Counted from the stretch's first letter, positions 1 to 10,861 are shown. The stretch: 64,000 nucleotides of DNA from Littorina saxatilis (GCF_037325665.1 NC_090260.1:47460050-47524049); one strand, 5' to 3'. The notes: generated from the letters alone by a model not told the origin. Numbers and translations: made by a program.

Positions 1-289
1 TCGATAAAGCTCATGCTGAATCATTTTTTTTATTCCCAGAAATGTACCATTGAATTGATGCAACAACAAAAATAGCACTAGATTTCTACAATTTTGATTT
101 TGCATGGAACACTCCAAAATAATTTCCGGGGAGCATCTCCCGCACCCCTAAGTTTTTTTCAATTTCAGGAGTTATTTCCCTCAGGTATTTTCATGCTTAA
201 ATGCTGTGAGTGTGATGCATGTGTAATCTGATAACAAGATCATTGATGCTGATTATATTGCTAATGTATACATTTGATTTTGTATTTAC

Positions 290-703
290 AGAAGCAGCCA
301 TTCCTTTGCCCTCTGCATCTAGGGAGAGCTCAGGACCAGGGCCAGATCATGCCTTTGCAAAGAGGGACACGACTACATGTGAGGGTATTGTTATTGGAAC
401 ACAGACTACCTCAAGTTGGCAGAGCTGCAGATGACAATTACATAACAGGCCTCTGTGATTAATCGTCTGACTGAAGATGTTTTTGGCTTGAAGAAAGACA
501 ATATGAAGGTGAAGGAGAACATACGCTCTTTTTCTGTTGATTCTCTACTGAAAAATGACACTGCAGTATGGTTTCACACATATGGTGATCTTTCGGTATG
601 CATGTACCTACTTCGTAAAAAAAGGCAGGTCTACATTACTGGGTTGATGAACTGCCAAAGGCCACATCACTCCAAAGAGCAAGAAGCTTATTTTGTCATG
701 TAA
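290..703 (+). pseudogene. Harbinger-like (DDE_Tnp_4) transposase remnant, N-terminal part
   Basis: A pyrimidine-poor but usable acceptor (gtatttacag, ending at 290) precedes coding-like sequence. The reading frame from 455 to 703 gives LTEDVFGLKKDN, then KENIRSFSVDSLLKNDTAV. That is the pattern found just before the DDE domain in PIF/Harbinger-type (HARBI/THAP-linked) transposase-like proteins of fish and molluscs: a short coiled stretch, then a helix-turn-helix-like 'SFSVDSL..ND.AV.F.T' block. The downstream half is scrambled and the frame closes at 703 with no DDE domain, so this is a decayed fragment. The segment 290-454 may be the upstream part in another frame. Family assignment is from memory of these motifs; a host gene derived from such a transposase is also possible. 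Confidence 0.42.
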
Positions 704-2110
704 TGGTTTATATAATTTACTCTGGTACTGTATAGAATAAAGGGCCCATTATCAATCAAATCTCTGGTCTGGTCTGAGTTTGTTTCATCAATGATTGTAT
801 GTGAGCTTACGAACATAACGATTCCCACTTTAAATAAATGCGATCAAGATAATTAGGTAGACAACATGTCAAGAGACGTTTATTCCTTATTTCTTGTTAT
901 AATTGAAGGATATTATTATGCAATATACTGCTTTGTTTTTTAAAATGGCTTCAAATTGTCTCCCTTGTACCGACACTTTAGTTCACAATTTGTGCATTCA
1001 CTTGAGTTATTTCTTAAAGAAAATTACCCCCCAAAATTATTCAAAACAGTCTTTGACATATCTACAGTTTCATTAAAAGAAAAACTGTATTTTATTTTAA
1101 GTGATAAATAAATATAGACAAATCTTGGGACTGTGCACAAACTGATCGGCTTGAACTCAAAAGTCGCAGCCAAAAATCTTCTGCAACTTTTGAGTTCAAG
1201 TCTGTCAGCTTGTGCACGGTCCCACAATCAGTTCAAAAAGAATTTTCCTTGATATAGCCTTGAAAAAAAAAAGTAAGTAACAAATTTTGTACAAACAAAT
1301 TTGTTCAAGGGAGACAATTGGAATCATGTTTTTTAAAATCGGTGAATTGCATTATAATTTCCTCCAAAAAATAACAAATAACTGTGAAATAAATTGGAAA
1401 AAAAATGCTAACATTATTACCTTGATCAGATCGATGTGTATGACAAGGAATTTCTATGTTTGCTGATTTGGTTGTCCGGTAATGACTTTCATGCACAGGG
1501 CTTCTAAATTCACTCGCTCAAACACTCATGTCTGCACCAACATTCACACACGTCCATATTCATAAGGGATGGTGACAACACGCTCTTGAACAACAAACAT
1601 GGCACAAAACGAATGAACATTTCAAACATTTCGCTATTGAATGAAATCATCAGTACATGGATATCAAATCATAAAACATCTCACAAAATACCTCCTTGCC
1701 ATTCCGAAGTTGAAGAAGAATACAGTCCGGCATTACACACACTACACTTTCATCACTGAGAATCGCTGTTCACAACACATGTCCTCGGCTCTGATACGTT
1801 CTCCGAATAATACACACAAGTCATGGATGATGGTATAGTCCGTACGAAGCCGAAACACTTCTTACTATCCTCTGACACAAGTTCTTATCAGCTTCCACAA
1901 TCTTCTGTCTTAACTGCAGGCATTTAAAATATTAAACCTGAACTCACACACAGAGGTGACAGCACTACGTACCCTCCCTCGCTGTAAACAAAGTACTGAT
2001 TTTACCTGTCCATATTGAAACTACATACATTTTTCACTTGACAGAACAGTTAACTGTTGCTACCAACTTAATTAACTGGTATTGGAAAAAAATATCACAC
2101 CTTGAAAACC
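704..2110. other. AT-rich intergenic stretch, no recognised gene
   Basis: No coding segment that I recognise. It holds the hairpin at 1128-1226 and A/T-rich spacer. A minus-strand stretch near 1790-1920 is open for about 35 codons but shows no familiar motif and is not called. Confidence 0.4.
1128..1226. repeat. Imperfect inverted repeat (about 38-bp arms)
   Basis: The left arm begins gggactgtgcacaaactga and the right arm ends tcagcttgtgcacggtccc. The arms pair over about 38 bp with a few mismatches around a loop of about 22 bases. This could be a small fold-back MITE or a transcribed hairpin; no target duplication is obvious. Confidence 0.6.
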
Positions 2111-3128
2111 CTAGTTCAGTATATCATAACTATATGCAGCCTTCAAACGGTTGGTACCGGTTGTTGAAGATCTCTTAGTCGCGCTTCCTTGCATCCGGAC
2201 TTCTTGGTCAAAATTGAGGCCTTGAAGAGTCGTCCGGGGAAACTTGTCTTGTCTTGAAGCATACCTGAAAATGAAATTTTTTTTTTTACTTGACACTAAA
2301 GCAAATCTTATGCTGGGTACAAATGCTAAAACAAGTTGCGCCAGTCTGTCAAACATGTATAACGATACTGAACGCAGTACATTTCACAAGGACAATGCTT
2401 AGCTGAAAACCAGCATCCACGTCGAATAAGGCAAATGGCAACCCAGCATAGCGCAGTAGCAAAACTGTCCCACAGGAAATCACGCTTCCCTGTGTTTAAA
2501 ACAAATCTGTTTAACTTTCTAAGCTTGTAGCCCTGAAAGTCAAAAAATTATGCACTAGCCTCTGGCTAGTGATTCTGAAAATGTACCAGCCAGAGAGCAA
2601 ATTTTACGAACCAAACCAACAATTTGATTCAGCATCTTCACTCGCATTTGGCGAGTAGATGAACACTTCTACTCACCAGTTGCATGCTTCTACTAACTAT
2701 GGCGAGTAAAATACTTGCCACTTTCACCGTTTCAGGGCTGGTTTGTTTTTAACCTAAACATAATGTTGTAGTTTTCCAGAAATTGCTCTACACACAAACA
2801 TACACCACCGCCCTGGTCTCTTGACTAAATGTAAAATGCATAGTTTGTTGATAATGCACTTTATAAATATCACTGTTTCTCTTTCCCCAGTCTTGTAGCT
2901 GTTGTAGTTAACAAGCTCTATATTTTAACTTTGAGACTTATGTTCTGAAAAAAATAGATCACACTCTGATGTAAACCTCTAGGTAATGCAACCCTAATTT
3001 CCTTAATATTAATTATTATACACACTTACTTAACAATTTGTATGTCATCGAGAGCAGCTGGTGCAGTTTTCATGGCAGCATGCCCCTTCCACATACATTT
3101 GTAGTGTGTACAAGTTTTGTCTGCTGGC

Positions 3129-3140
3129 ACAGTGTCGATT
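3129..3140. repeat. LINE target-site duplication, left copy
   Basis: acagtgtcgatt, identical to 4884-4895; it belongs to the interrupted SWIM exon. Confidence 0.9.
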
Positions 3141-4865
3141 AAAGATCTCTACATGACGACCAAGAAGTTAGCAGGAAAATTTCAGCAGACCGACAAACCA
3201 GTGAGGGACAAGAATGGGGATCCAATAACAACGACAGACGATCAGATGAAGCGATGGGCGGAACACTTCAAGGAGCTATTGAACAGACCCACCCCTGCAG
3301 CACCACTGGACATCAGACCAGCAGAGACAGAACTGCCCATCAACACAGACAAGCCCACAAAGGAGGAAATCAAGAAAGCCATAATGTCACTAAAAAATGG
3401 AAAAGCGTCGGGGCCAGATGAGATACCGGCAGAAGCCATCAAAGCAGACATGGAGACATCTATTAGTTTGTTCCACAGTCTGTTTGGCAAGATTTGGGAG
3501 GAGGAAGAGGTGCCACCTCAATGGAGAGAAGGCATCATTATCAAGATTCCAAAGAAAGGGGATCTTCGAGACTGTGGAAACTACCGAGGGATCATGCTGC
3601 TGTCCGTGCCAGGGAAGGTTCTCAACCGAATCCTTTTGGATAGAATGAAGGAGGCAGTTGACACCAAGCTCAGGGATGAACAGGCGGGTTTCAGGAAGAA
3701 CAGATCCTGTCCTGACCAGATTGCCAGTTTACGCATCATAGTGGAGCAGTCGCTGGAGTGGAAGTCTCCTCTATACATCAACTTCATTGATTATGAGAAA
3801 GCCTTCGACAGCGTGGACAGAGAGTCACTGTGGAAACTCATGCGGCACTACGGCATTCCAGAGAAATTCATCTCCCTCATCCGGGGCACCTACCAGGATA
3901 TGAAGTGTAGAGTCGCACATGCTGGCCAGCTATCCGACAGTTTTGAGGTGAAAACGGGGGTACGACAAGGATGTATACTGTCACCATTCCTATTTCTTCT
4001 GGCTATCGACTGGATCATGAAGACCACAACAGCAGGCAGGAGAAATGGGATACAATGGACACTCTTCGATCAACTGGAAGACCTCGACTTTGCGGATGAT
4101 CTTGCCCTCCTTTCCCACAACCATGCCCAAATGCAAGACAAGACTACTCACCTGGAGACAATATCAGCCGGTGTAGGACTCAAGATCAACAAGAGGAAAA
4201 CCGAATTGATTAAGACCAACACCTCAGCCGACAATCCGGTGATGATCAATGGGGAGCCCATCAAGGAAGTGGAGTCCTTTGTTTACCTGGGGAGCATCAT
4301 TGACGGACAAGGAGGCTCGGACAGGGACGTCAAAGCAAGGATTGGGAAAGCACGGGGAGCCTTTGTCATGCTAAAGAAGATCTGGAGTTCCAAGGAGATT
4401 AACCAAAGGACGAAGCTTCGGATCTTCAATTCAAACGTCAAGTCTGTTCTTCTCTATGGGTGTGAGACATGGAGGACAACAGAGACCATGCTGGGAAAGA
4501 TCCAAATCTTTGTCAACACCTGCTTGAGGCGCATCCTAAACATCAGATGGACGGACAGAATCCGAAATGAAGACCTTTGGCAGAGAGCTGACCAGAAACC
4601 AGCGGCGCAGCAAATTCTCCGGAGGAAATGGGGCTGGATAGGGCACACCCTGAGAAAGCCTGCATCCAGTATCACGAGGCAAGCCCTGAAGTGGAATCCA
4701 CAAGGGAAAAGGAAGAGAGGCCGGCCGCGCAACAGCTGGAGACGAGACACTGAAGCAGAGATCAACAGGCAGGGGAAGACCTGGAGCCAGATCGAAAGGG
4801 CAGCCCAGGACCGTGTCGGATGGAGAATTGTCGTCGATGGCCTATGCTCCCCCGGGGGTTCATAA
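3141..4865 (+). CDS. LINE ORF2 fragment: reverse transcriptase and C-terminal domain
   Basis: About 574 residues are open from the left junction to the stop codon, with no native start because the element is 5'-truncated. Visible reverse-transcriptase blocks are KNGKASGPDEIPAE, the NYRGIMLLSV block, FIDYEKAFDSVD (first catalytic Asp), TGVRQGCILSPFLF, and DFADDLALL (catalytic FADD box). After the thumb come YLGSIID and LLYGCETW. The C-terminal tail contains GWIGHTLRKP and GKRKRGRPRNSWRRD, a basic region shared by many invertebrate LINEs of this kind. All catalytic residues are intact. The clade is uncertain: the tail suggests RTE or Nimb/Ingi-like elements. It copies its own RNA at a nicked target; this copy cannot do so without its endonuclease. 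Confidence 0.88.
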   Translation, partial: KDLYMTTKKLAGKFQQTDKPVRDKNGDPITTTDDQMKRWAEHFKELLNRPTPAAPLDIRPAETELPINTDKPTKEEIKKAIMSLKNGKASGPDEIPAEAIKADMETSISLFHSLFGKIWEEEEVPPQWREGIIIKIPKKGDLRDCGNYRGIMLLSVPGKVLNRILLDRMKEAVDTKLRDEQAGFRKNRSCPDQIASLRIIVEQSLEWKSPLYINFIDYEKAFDSVDRESLWKLMRHYGIPEKFISLIRGTYQDMKCRVAHAGQLSDSFEVKTGVRQGCILSPFLFLLAIDWIMKTTTAGRRNGIQWTLFDQLEDLDFADDLALLSHNHAQMQDKTTHLETISAGVGLKINKRKTELIKTNTSADNPVMINGEPIKEVESFVYLGSIIDGQGGSDRDVKARIGKARGAFVMLKKIWSSKEINQRTKLRIFNSNVKSVLLYGCETWRTTETMLGKIQIFVNTCLRRILNIRWTDRIRNEDLWQRADQKPAAQQILRRKWGWIGHTLRKPASSITRQALKWNPQGKRKRGRPRNSWRRDTEAEINRQGKTWSQIERAAQDRVGWRIVVDGLCSPGGS

Positions 4866-4883
4866 TGGCCTAAGTAAGTAAGT
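3141..4883 (+). mobile_element. 5'-truncated non-LTR retrotransposon (RTE- or Nimb-like)
   Basis: The insertion is bounded by a perfect 12-bp target duplication (acagtgtcgatt) at 3129-3140 and 4884-4895. The 3' end is a short (taag)n tail after the stop codon, as in LINEs that end in simple repeats rather than poly(A). Only the reverse-transcriptase half of ORF2 and a few 3' bases are present; the endonuclease is missing. An uninterrupted ORF and perfect duplication indicate a recent insertion. It lies inside an exon of a minus-strand SWIM gene. Confidence 0.88.
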
Positions 4884-4895
4884 ACAGTGTCGATT
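4884..4895. repeat. LINE target-site duplication, right copy
   Basis: acagtgtcgatt, identical to 3129-3140. Confidence 0.9.
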
Positions 4896-5623
4896 CCTTC
4901 AGCCATGTAGTGTGAAGCAGCAAAAAGGGTGGCGGCCACATGGTTGCAAGACTGTCCTTTCTGGGTAAAAACAACAACACACATTCAAATTCCGTTTGTG
5001 TCATCTTGATTTTCCTTAGCCTGCTAATAACAATTAACTTTATCTTTCCTAGGAATTCCTACAGAGAGCTTGTAAGCGCATGCTGTTGATATCTATATAA
5101 AATATATACCGGCTCAGAATGGAATTTGATCTTACTGCAGTGATAACCTTCATTGACAAGAGGATTCACAAACACATGTGTACGTACACATTAAATAAAA
5201 CTCCGCACTCAGGTACCTGGTATTCTATTGAACATGCCTAGCCAACATGGCATGGTCTCCTGGAGATACTGATTGAAATTACATTAACATGCTGCTCATA
5301 ACTTTGTCAAAAATGACAGCTTTTGCATGCAGACATTTTTAGTAGAGAATTATGAATCTCTGTGTGTGTTTGTCACTTTGTGTGCCATGCATTATATGAC
5401 TGAGTATGAAAACTGATTGTGTAAGATACCAAGTAACGCAGCCATCAAGTTAATCCCACAAAACATACAAGGCCAACAACACTTACCCAGCAATACACTC
5501 GCAGTAGGCTCCAAGTGCCTGTCCGGTCAGCGTCCCCCCACAACAGCATACACTTCGTTGCGAGTCTGCTTCATTGACGTCAGCACACTCGCTCTGAGTC
5601 TGATCACCACAGTTGCTTACTAG

Positions 5624-6149
5624 CTGTTGTGCCATGCAGAAAGACATTTTATGCACACAGTATGTCTATCGTTTACCCCAAGGTTTTGCATTCTTTGCGC
5701 TGGATGCGTCGTATAACTTGTCGAACGTCGACGCAGTAGTATCAGTAAGAAAGTTGATCCAGAGATCTGTACTGTAGATCTGTGGTCGATCACCTCTGCT
5801 TCGCTTATGCAGGGGAAGTTCGCCAAGTCTTTCGTCCATATACCACCAATAGCCGTTTCAAACCATACCTTCATGCATGTCCTTGACTTTTAGTTCATGA
5901 TTTTGAACAAGATAATCCGTTTTCTTGCAGAATTTCTCAAAGTAATCCTCTGGCAATAGTACTTCGAGCACCGACAGTGAAAGAGGTATTTCAGGCCAGG
6001 CACCTATTGCCCCTTATTTCCGGTTATCAGAGAGAGGCTGCCGTGCCCTAAAATCTGATTGGTCGAAACGCTGGGGGCAAAGGTTATACGAAAAAGGTCT
6101 ATTAGGATCTTTTTCTTGTTTCTTCTCTATTTCTGCCTCCCCAAAGTCC
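5624..6149. other. Spacer with possible further SWIM-gene coding
   Basis: On the minus strand 5860-5690 one frame is open, including STDLWINFLTDTT and ending before a gtaaac donor-like site. It could be another exon of the SWIM gene, but I see no conserved motif. The rest is unassigned. Confidence 0.25.
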
Positions 6150-6490
6150 TTTTACTTTCCTTTTCTCACCCATAAAATTCTTCACTTATTACCCTTGTTA
6201 AGTGGTTCTTGTATAGAATATAGTCAATGTTTGTAAAGATTTTAGTCAAGCAGTATGTAAGAAATGTTTAGTCCTTTGTACTGGAAACTTGCATTCTCCC
6301 AGTAAGGTCATATATTGTACTACGTTGCAAGCCCCTGGAGCAATTTTTTGATTAGTGCTTTTGTGAACAAGAAACACTTAACAAGTGGCTCTATCCCATC
6401 TCCCCCCTTTCCCCTATCCCATCTCCCCCCTTTCCCTCGTCGCGATATAACCTTCGGGGTTGAAAACGACGTTAAACACCAAATAAAGAA
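6150..6490 (+). mobile_element. SINE-like repeat with gacgttaaac 3' tail
   Basis: The same family appears, inverted, at 24175-25105. Shared parts are the block beginning 'tggaaacttgcattctccca', a 'gcgatataaccttcg' block and the terminal 'gacgttaaacacc' followed by (aaataaag)-type A-rich sequence. A pyrimidine-rich stretch (atctcccccctttccc) is duplicated in tandem near 6396-6435. No tRNA head is visible in this copy, so it is probably 5'-truncated. Confidence 0.6.
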
Positions 6491-6652
6491 AGAATTGTTT
6501 TGTTATGAATTAAGCTTGATTCATTTTCGGTTAATTAGAAAAGTTGTGTCTCATTAATACATATATCTTTTTTGTCGTGTTTATTGCAATTTTTATTTTA
6601 TGCATGTAACCCTAGGGGTTTTTGAAATAAATATTGACTTGACTTGTTACAG

Positions 6653-8367
6653 CACCAGCAGGTGAAAATTTCAAGACAGACAGAACAGTCAACGTGCAGA
6701 TGGAGCGTACATCAGAAATACCAACATCGTCCAGTGCTGACAGCAACGTTGTTTGGCTGAAACAAGAGGCAGCTGAAATACCAACATCATCCAGTGCTGA
6801 CAGCAACGTTGTTTGGCTGAAACAAGAGGCTCCTGAAATACCAACATCGTTCAGTGCTCACAGCAACGTTGTTTGGCTGAAACAAGAGGCTCCTGAAATA
6901 CCAACATCGTTCAGTGCTCACAGCGACGTTGTTTGGCTGAAACAAGAGGCAGCTGAAATACCAACATCATCCAGTGCTTACAGGGACGTTGTTTGGCTGA
7001 AACAAGAGGCACCTGAAATACCAACATCATCCAGTGCTTACAACGACGTTGTTAGACTGAAACAAGAGGGACAGAAACAAGGGGCAGCAGAAATCCCAAT
7101 TGATTTTGGAACCATTGCAGACACAGCTTCATTTTCAGAACAAAATTGGTGTACATGTTCAAATGATATCAAGCGTGAAAAAGACGGTGTGGGGGAGGGT
7201 GGAGACATGTTGACAAGAGGAAGACCACATGCCTGCCTTAAATGTACAACAACATTTGGTCAAAAGGGGGGTGTAAACAAACACATGTTAACACATACAA
7301 CTGAACAGCCACATGCCTGTCCTCATTGCAAAGTGATATTTGCTCAGAAAGGGCATTTGAAGACCCACATGTTGACACATACAGGAGAAAAGCCGCATGC
7401 CTGTCCTCATTGTTCAAAGAAATTTGTTCACAAATGGCATTTAAAGACCCACATATTGACACATACAGGAGAAAAGCCACATGCCTGTCCTCATTGTTCA
7501 AAGAAATTTGCTCAGAAAAGGAATTTGAAGAATCACGTGTTGACACATACAGGAGAAAAGCCACATGCCTGTCCTCATTGTACAGTAAAATTTGCATGCA
7601 AAGGGAGTTTGAAGACTCACATGTTGACACATACAGGAGAAAAGCCACATGCCTGTCCTCATTGTTCAAAGAAATTTGCTCACAAATGTCATTTAAATAC
7701 CCACATATTGACACATACAGGAGAAAAGCCACATGCCTGTCCTCATTGTACAGTAAAATTTGCATGCAAAGGGAGTTTGAAGACTCACATGTTGACACAT
7801 ACAGGAGAAAAGCCACATGCCTGTCCTCATTGTTCAAAGAAATTTGCTCACAAATGGCATTTAAATACCCACATATTGACACATACAGGAGAAAAGCCAC
7901 ATGCCTGTCCTCATTGTTCAAAGAAATTTGCTCAGAAAGGGGAGTTGAAGAAACACATGTTGACACATACAGGAGAAAAGCCTCATGCCTGTCCTTGTTG
8001 TTCAAAGAAATTTGCTCGGAAAGGGTATTTGAAGACCCACATGTTGACACATACAGGAGAAAAGCCACATGCCTGTCCGCGTTGTACGGTGAAATTTGCT
8101 CTCAAAACAAATTTGACGACTCACATGTTGACACATACAGAAGAAAAGCCTCATGCCTGTCCTTGTTGTTCAAAGAAATTTGCTCGGAAAGGGTATTTGA
8201 AGACCCACATGTTGACACATACAGGAGAAAAGCCACACGCCTGTCCTTATTGCAAAGTAAAGTTTGCTCTGAAAAGGCAATTGAAGACCCACATCTTAAC
8301 ACATACAGGCTTTTGCCTCATGCCTGTCCTCATTGTTCAAAGAAATTTGCTCACAAATGGCATTTAA
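6653..8367 (+). CDS. C2H2 zinc-finger protein, left copy (13 in-frame fingers)
   Basis: The exon opens after a good acceptor (cttgttacag, AG at 6651-6652) and reads APAGENFKTDRTVNVQMER; the first in-frame ATG is at 6700. Residues of about 1-125 are six 20-residue repeats of the type EIPTSSSADSNVVWLKQEAA, each ending in an LKQE sumoylation-type motif, plus one IKRE. Thirteen C2H2 fingers (C-x2-C-x12-H-x3-H) follow with TGEKPHACP linkers, so a nuclear DNA-binding factor is likely. The contact residues vary moderately between fingers. After finger 13 a small local rearrangement (aggcttttgcctc where aggagaaaagcctc is expected) shifts the frame and the protein ends 16 residues later. Further fingers lie beyond in another frame up to the transposon at 8419. 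The 5' exon is not found next to this copy, so it may be a pseudogene. Confidence 0.75.
6715..7074 (+). repeat. Six tandem 60-bp coding repeats (LKQE modules)
   Basis: The period is exactly 60 bp; each unit encodes 20 residues ending WLKQE or RLKQE. The right gene copy has only two units and the exon copy at 31490 has about two, so copy number changes quickly. Confidence 0.9.
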
Positions 8368-8418
8368 AGACCCACATATTGACACATACAGGAGAAAATC
8401 CACATGCCTGTCCTCATT
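8368..8418 (+). pseudogene. Remaining zinc-finger codons of the left copy, up to the transposon
   Basis: In the frame shifted relative to the main ORF, the tail of a further finger and its linker ends at PHACPH. The transposon starts immediately after the 4-bp target catt (8415-8418). Confidence 0.7.
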
Positions 8419-9230
8419 CACACTATTTCACTGCTGCAGCGGCTATGCTATCTCAGCGGCAGGCAGCTTGGAGCAAGCAGGCCATAAATAGCCTACCCTG
8501 CGCTGGCGGTGACCTCTTTAGTTTCGCGGGGAAATGCCAGCCGCACAAAGCCCTTACTCTGGAACTGTACAGCGTGTGGGCCAGTGTGAAAAAATACGTG
8601 TTTCTTGGTATGAAATGGACTGGTTTGCGTGACTTGAACGTTGGATTACCGTCATCTTGTGTATATTGTTACTCGGATATTCAGGCTTTGTGTATGTGCA
8701 AACTAGAGTTCCAGAAGGGATTCGGTTTGTTTGATGTTGAAGTAATACTGCTATCGAATCTACCGGCAGGTCGTTCTTTGTTGTATCAGAACGTGCGCAT
8801 TGTATACCATTTTGTAACCACGCTCAATGTTTATACCAACGACCGACTGTGTTTCTGATGTTGCCGTCAGTAAGTACTTAGTCTAAACTGTGTCATAGAG
8901 TGAGAATAAGTTTTTTAGGCTGTTTTTGTGTTTGAGTTTAGAGCAGTTTTGTTTCGTTAATCCACGCGCCTAATCAGTGCATGCACCGTTTGGAACAGGC
9001 ACTCGACTCTAGTGCATTTCATCTGTTCTGTTTTTTGTATTGCTTGTTTTGCGTCCCCCCCCCCCCTTTTTTTTTGTGACGTGTTTATTCCTGACTTAAT
9101 GTTGTGACTGTAATTGTGCTTATGTTCTTGCCTGTCTGTATCAGTGTATATGGTTTTGATTGTTTATTGTTATCAATTTCTTTCAATTTGTAGTCACTCT
9201 ATTTATTGATTTAAGGTGTCTCAGTTAAGA

Positions 9231-9770
9231 ATGGCGGCAGTGCAACATACAGAAGATCTCCACATATTTAGGCTAAATGCTATGTGCAGAATTTGTGGCA
9301 GAAGATCAAAGGCAGCGAAGGACAAACATCATACCATTAGGCATTGCAAAAACTATGCATCAAGGTTGTTTCAGTTTCACGGTATTCAAGTTTCTGAAGA
9401 AGCTAATGGCACCACTTTCTCAAGTACATTGTGTGCAACATGCGCTGTTCGTCTCAGCCAACAAAAAACCCCTAACATTCCACCTCAAGGATTCTCAAAA
9501 GCAATGCATAGTAACATTGAAAAAACAAAAGTGATGTGGACACAATACAACTCCAAAGTGGAAGTAGCTGACTGTAGTGTGTGTAAAACGTTTGCCGAAC
9601 AAATGGCCGGTTGTCTTAAAAAAAAAAAAAAAGCCAGTGAAAAAGCTGCTAGTCCGCAAAGAAAAAGCACATGTGTTGACAGTACTGCTGCCTGTACAAG
9701 CACTTCTATTGTTGAAACCTTTCAGCCACAGTGGCAGCTTCAATGGGAATCACTGCAACAAATACATTAA
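9231..9770 (+). CDS. RAG1 N-terminal-like zinc-binding protein of the transposon
   Basis: The ORF is 179 codons from ATG 9231 (gttaagaATGG). It begins MAAVQHTEDLHIFRLNAMCRICGRRSK in two overlapping stretches I read as the start of the RAG1 N-terminal region: CRICG, then a spacer, LFQFHGIQV, STLCATCA (RAG1 has FCHNCW at this point), VMWTQYN (RAG1: TMEWHPH) and DCSVCKTF (RAG1: SCDICNT), then a lysine-rich stretch. The order and spacing of the three Cys pairs and the tryptophan match vertebrate RAG1 before its RING domain. I recall a molluscan transposon from Aplysia described as having such a domain (N-RAG-TP). The role in the transposon is unknown; metal binding and DNA or protein contact are inferred. 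The frame closes at 9770, while coding sequence resumes in the +1 frame. Confidence 0.68.
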   Translation: MAAVQHTEDLHIFRLNAMCRICGRRSKAAKDKHHTIRHCKNYASRLFQFHGIQVSEEANGTTFSSTLCATCAVRLSQQKTPNIPPQGFSKAMHSNIEKTKVMWTQYNSKVEVADCSVCKTFAEQMAGCLKKKKKASEKAASPQRKSTCVDSTAACTSTSIVETFQPQWQLQWESLQQIH

Positions 9771-10263
9771 AGATGAAGTGATTACTGCCGTAGCAGACAG
9801 CGTAGAAAGAAGGGCATTTATCCTGACAGATGATTATGGCGTGCACACCCTTGCAGGTCAAATCAAAGACAAACACACCCGTTTGAACAGTCTTTACTCC
9901 AGTGTGCACAGGCTTGTGTCACACACAAAACCAATTGGGAAAGATGACCTTCCTGGCATCCAAGTAGCTATTTCTGAATACATGGAGTTCTACAGAGGTA
10001 ACGTGTGCCTTGACAACGTTAATGTCATCCCAAAGCAGCACATACTTGAAGCACATTGTGTAGAGTTTATGGAAAGGTGGGGGATGGGGCTTGGTTTGAT
10101 GGGTGAACAGGGCGGCGAAAAAATACATTCTGACGTCAACAATTTGAAAAGGAGAGTTTGGGGCATGAAAAACAAGGGACAGCAACTTTGCCAGTTAATG
10201 AAAGAGCAACAAATTAAGACCTCACCGATGCTGCTTGACACCCCGCCAAAAACAAAATCCTAA
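9750..10263 (+). pseudogene. C-terminal part of a RAG1/Chapaev-type transposase
   Basis: A +1-frame segment continues the same protein logic: DEVITAVADSVERRAFILTD, then IPKQHILEAHCVEFMERW and LGLMGEQGGEKIHSDVN. The H...H..E...R..G.G..GE...E/K pattern resembles the last catalytic block of RAG1 (where the third acidic residue sits) and the equivalent 'KLH...GE..E..H' block of Chapaev-like transposases. The central part with the first two acidic residues is absent, so this is an internally deleted transposase joined to the RAG1-N-like ORF. A run of 15 A at about 9620-9634 is one place where the frames could have slipped. Confidence 0.5.
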
Positions 10264-10433
10264 ACAAGAATGATAAAAAGTCATTGAGGCCTTTAGCATA
10301 TTGACACAATAACAGCTCTAAAACATTGTTTTTTGTTGTTTGTTTTTCTTCTAAAATTGTACATATTGTTTTTTTTCTTCTTCTAACAATGTACATTCTG
10401 TTTTTGTTTTGTTTTTCTTTCTAAAAATGTACA

Positions 10434-10510
<77 letters not shown>
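10434..10510. repeat. (TG)n microsatellite
   Basis: About 38 uninterrupted TG units inside the transposon. Confidence 0.97.
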
Positions 10511-10861
10511 CATATGCGTGTGAGGGAATGTGATCCCGCGTAAAGAGTGTGTTTACACTCACATTTGAACCGTTTAGTTTGAAATTACACCCACTCTATT
10601 CCATTACAATGCACGTCATCTTTTTTTTCTTCAGCATCTCAGAGAAATAACAACCCCAACTGTTGTGCTGTGTTGTTTTGTTTCGTTTTGTCTGTTCTGT
10701 TTTGTTTGCGATAATGAAACAAACGTTAAATTGTCGTCGGATCGACGAGTTTTGTTTCCTGTGGTATATATACAAGTTTGTGAGAACAATACGAGTGAAA
10801 AACTGTGTTGAAAAACTTTCAAATCGACTTGTGTGCTGCTATTGGATTACCGTAGGAGTGG

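Larger units (their letters stand above)
2111..5623 (-). pseudogene. SWIM zinc-finger protein gene, split by a LINE insertion
   Basis: Three minus-strand exons can be read. Exon a (5623 or 5615 to 5487, donor gtaagt) is cysteine-rich and ends ALGAYCECIAG. Exon b (acceptor cccag, starting 4960) begins KGQSCNHVAATLFAASHY. Together they show the SWIM zinc-binding pattern CxC-x7-CxH. Exon b continues across the LINE at 3140-3030 with a TCTHYKCMW stretch and donor gtaagt at 3029. Exon c (2264-2111, acceptor ttttcag) joins in phase and ends in a stop. SWIM domains bind zinc and mediate DNA or protein contacts; in invertebrates this layout often goes with YqaJ-type nucleases, which I do not see here. 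The a/b junction is one base out of frame and the LINE sits inside exon b, so the gene looks dead, unless exon a has another donor. Confidence 0.55.

Noticed and set aside
4454-4984. Minus-strand 176-codon open frame
   Set aside because: Mostly antisense to the LINE; only its first residues (the SWIM exon) are meaningful and are annotated there.
7238-8068. Minus-strand open frame of 276 codons
   Set aside because: Antisense shadow of the finger repeats, as at 54749-55168.
7326-8858. Long second plus-strand open frame of 510 codons across the zinc-finger array
   Set aside because: It is the alternate frame of the 84-bp finger repeats running into the transposon; periodic repeats keep several frames open.
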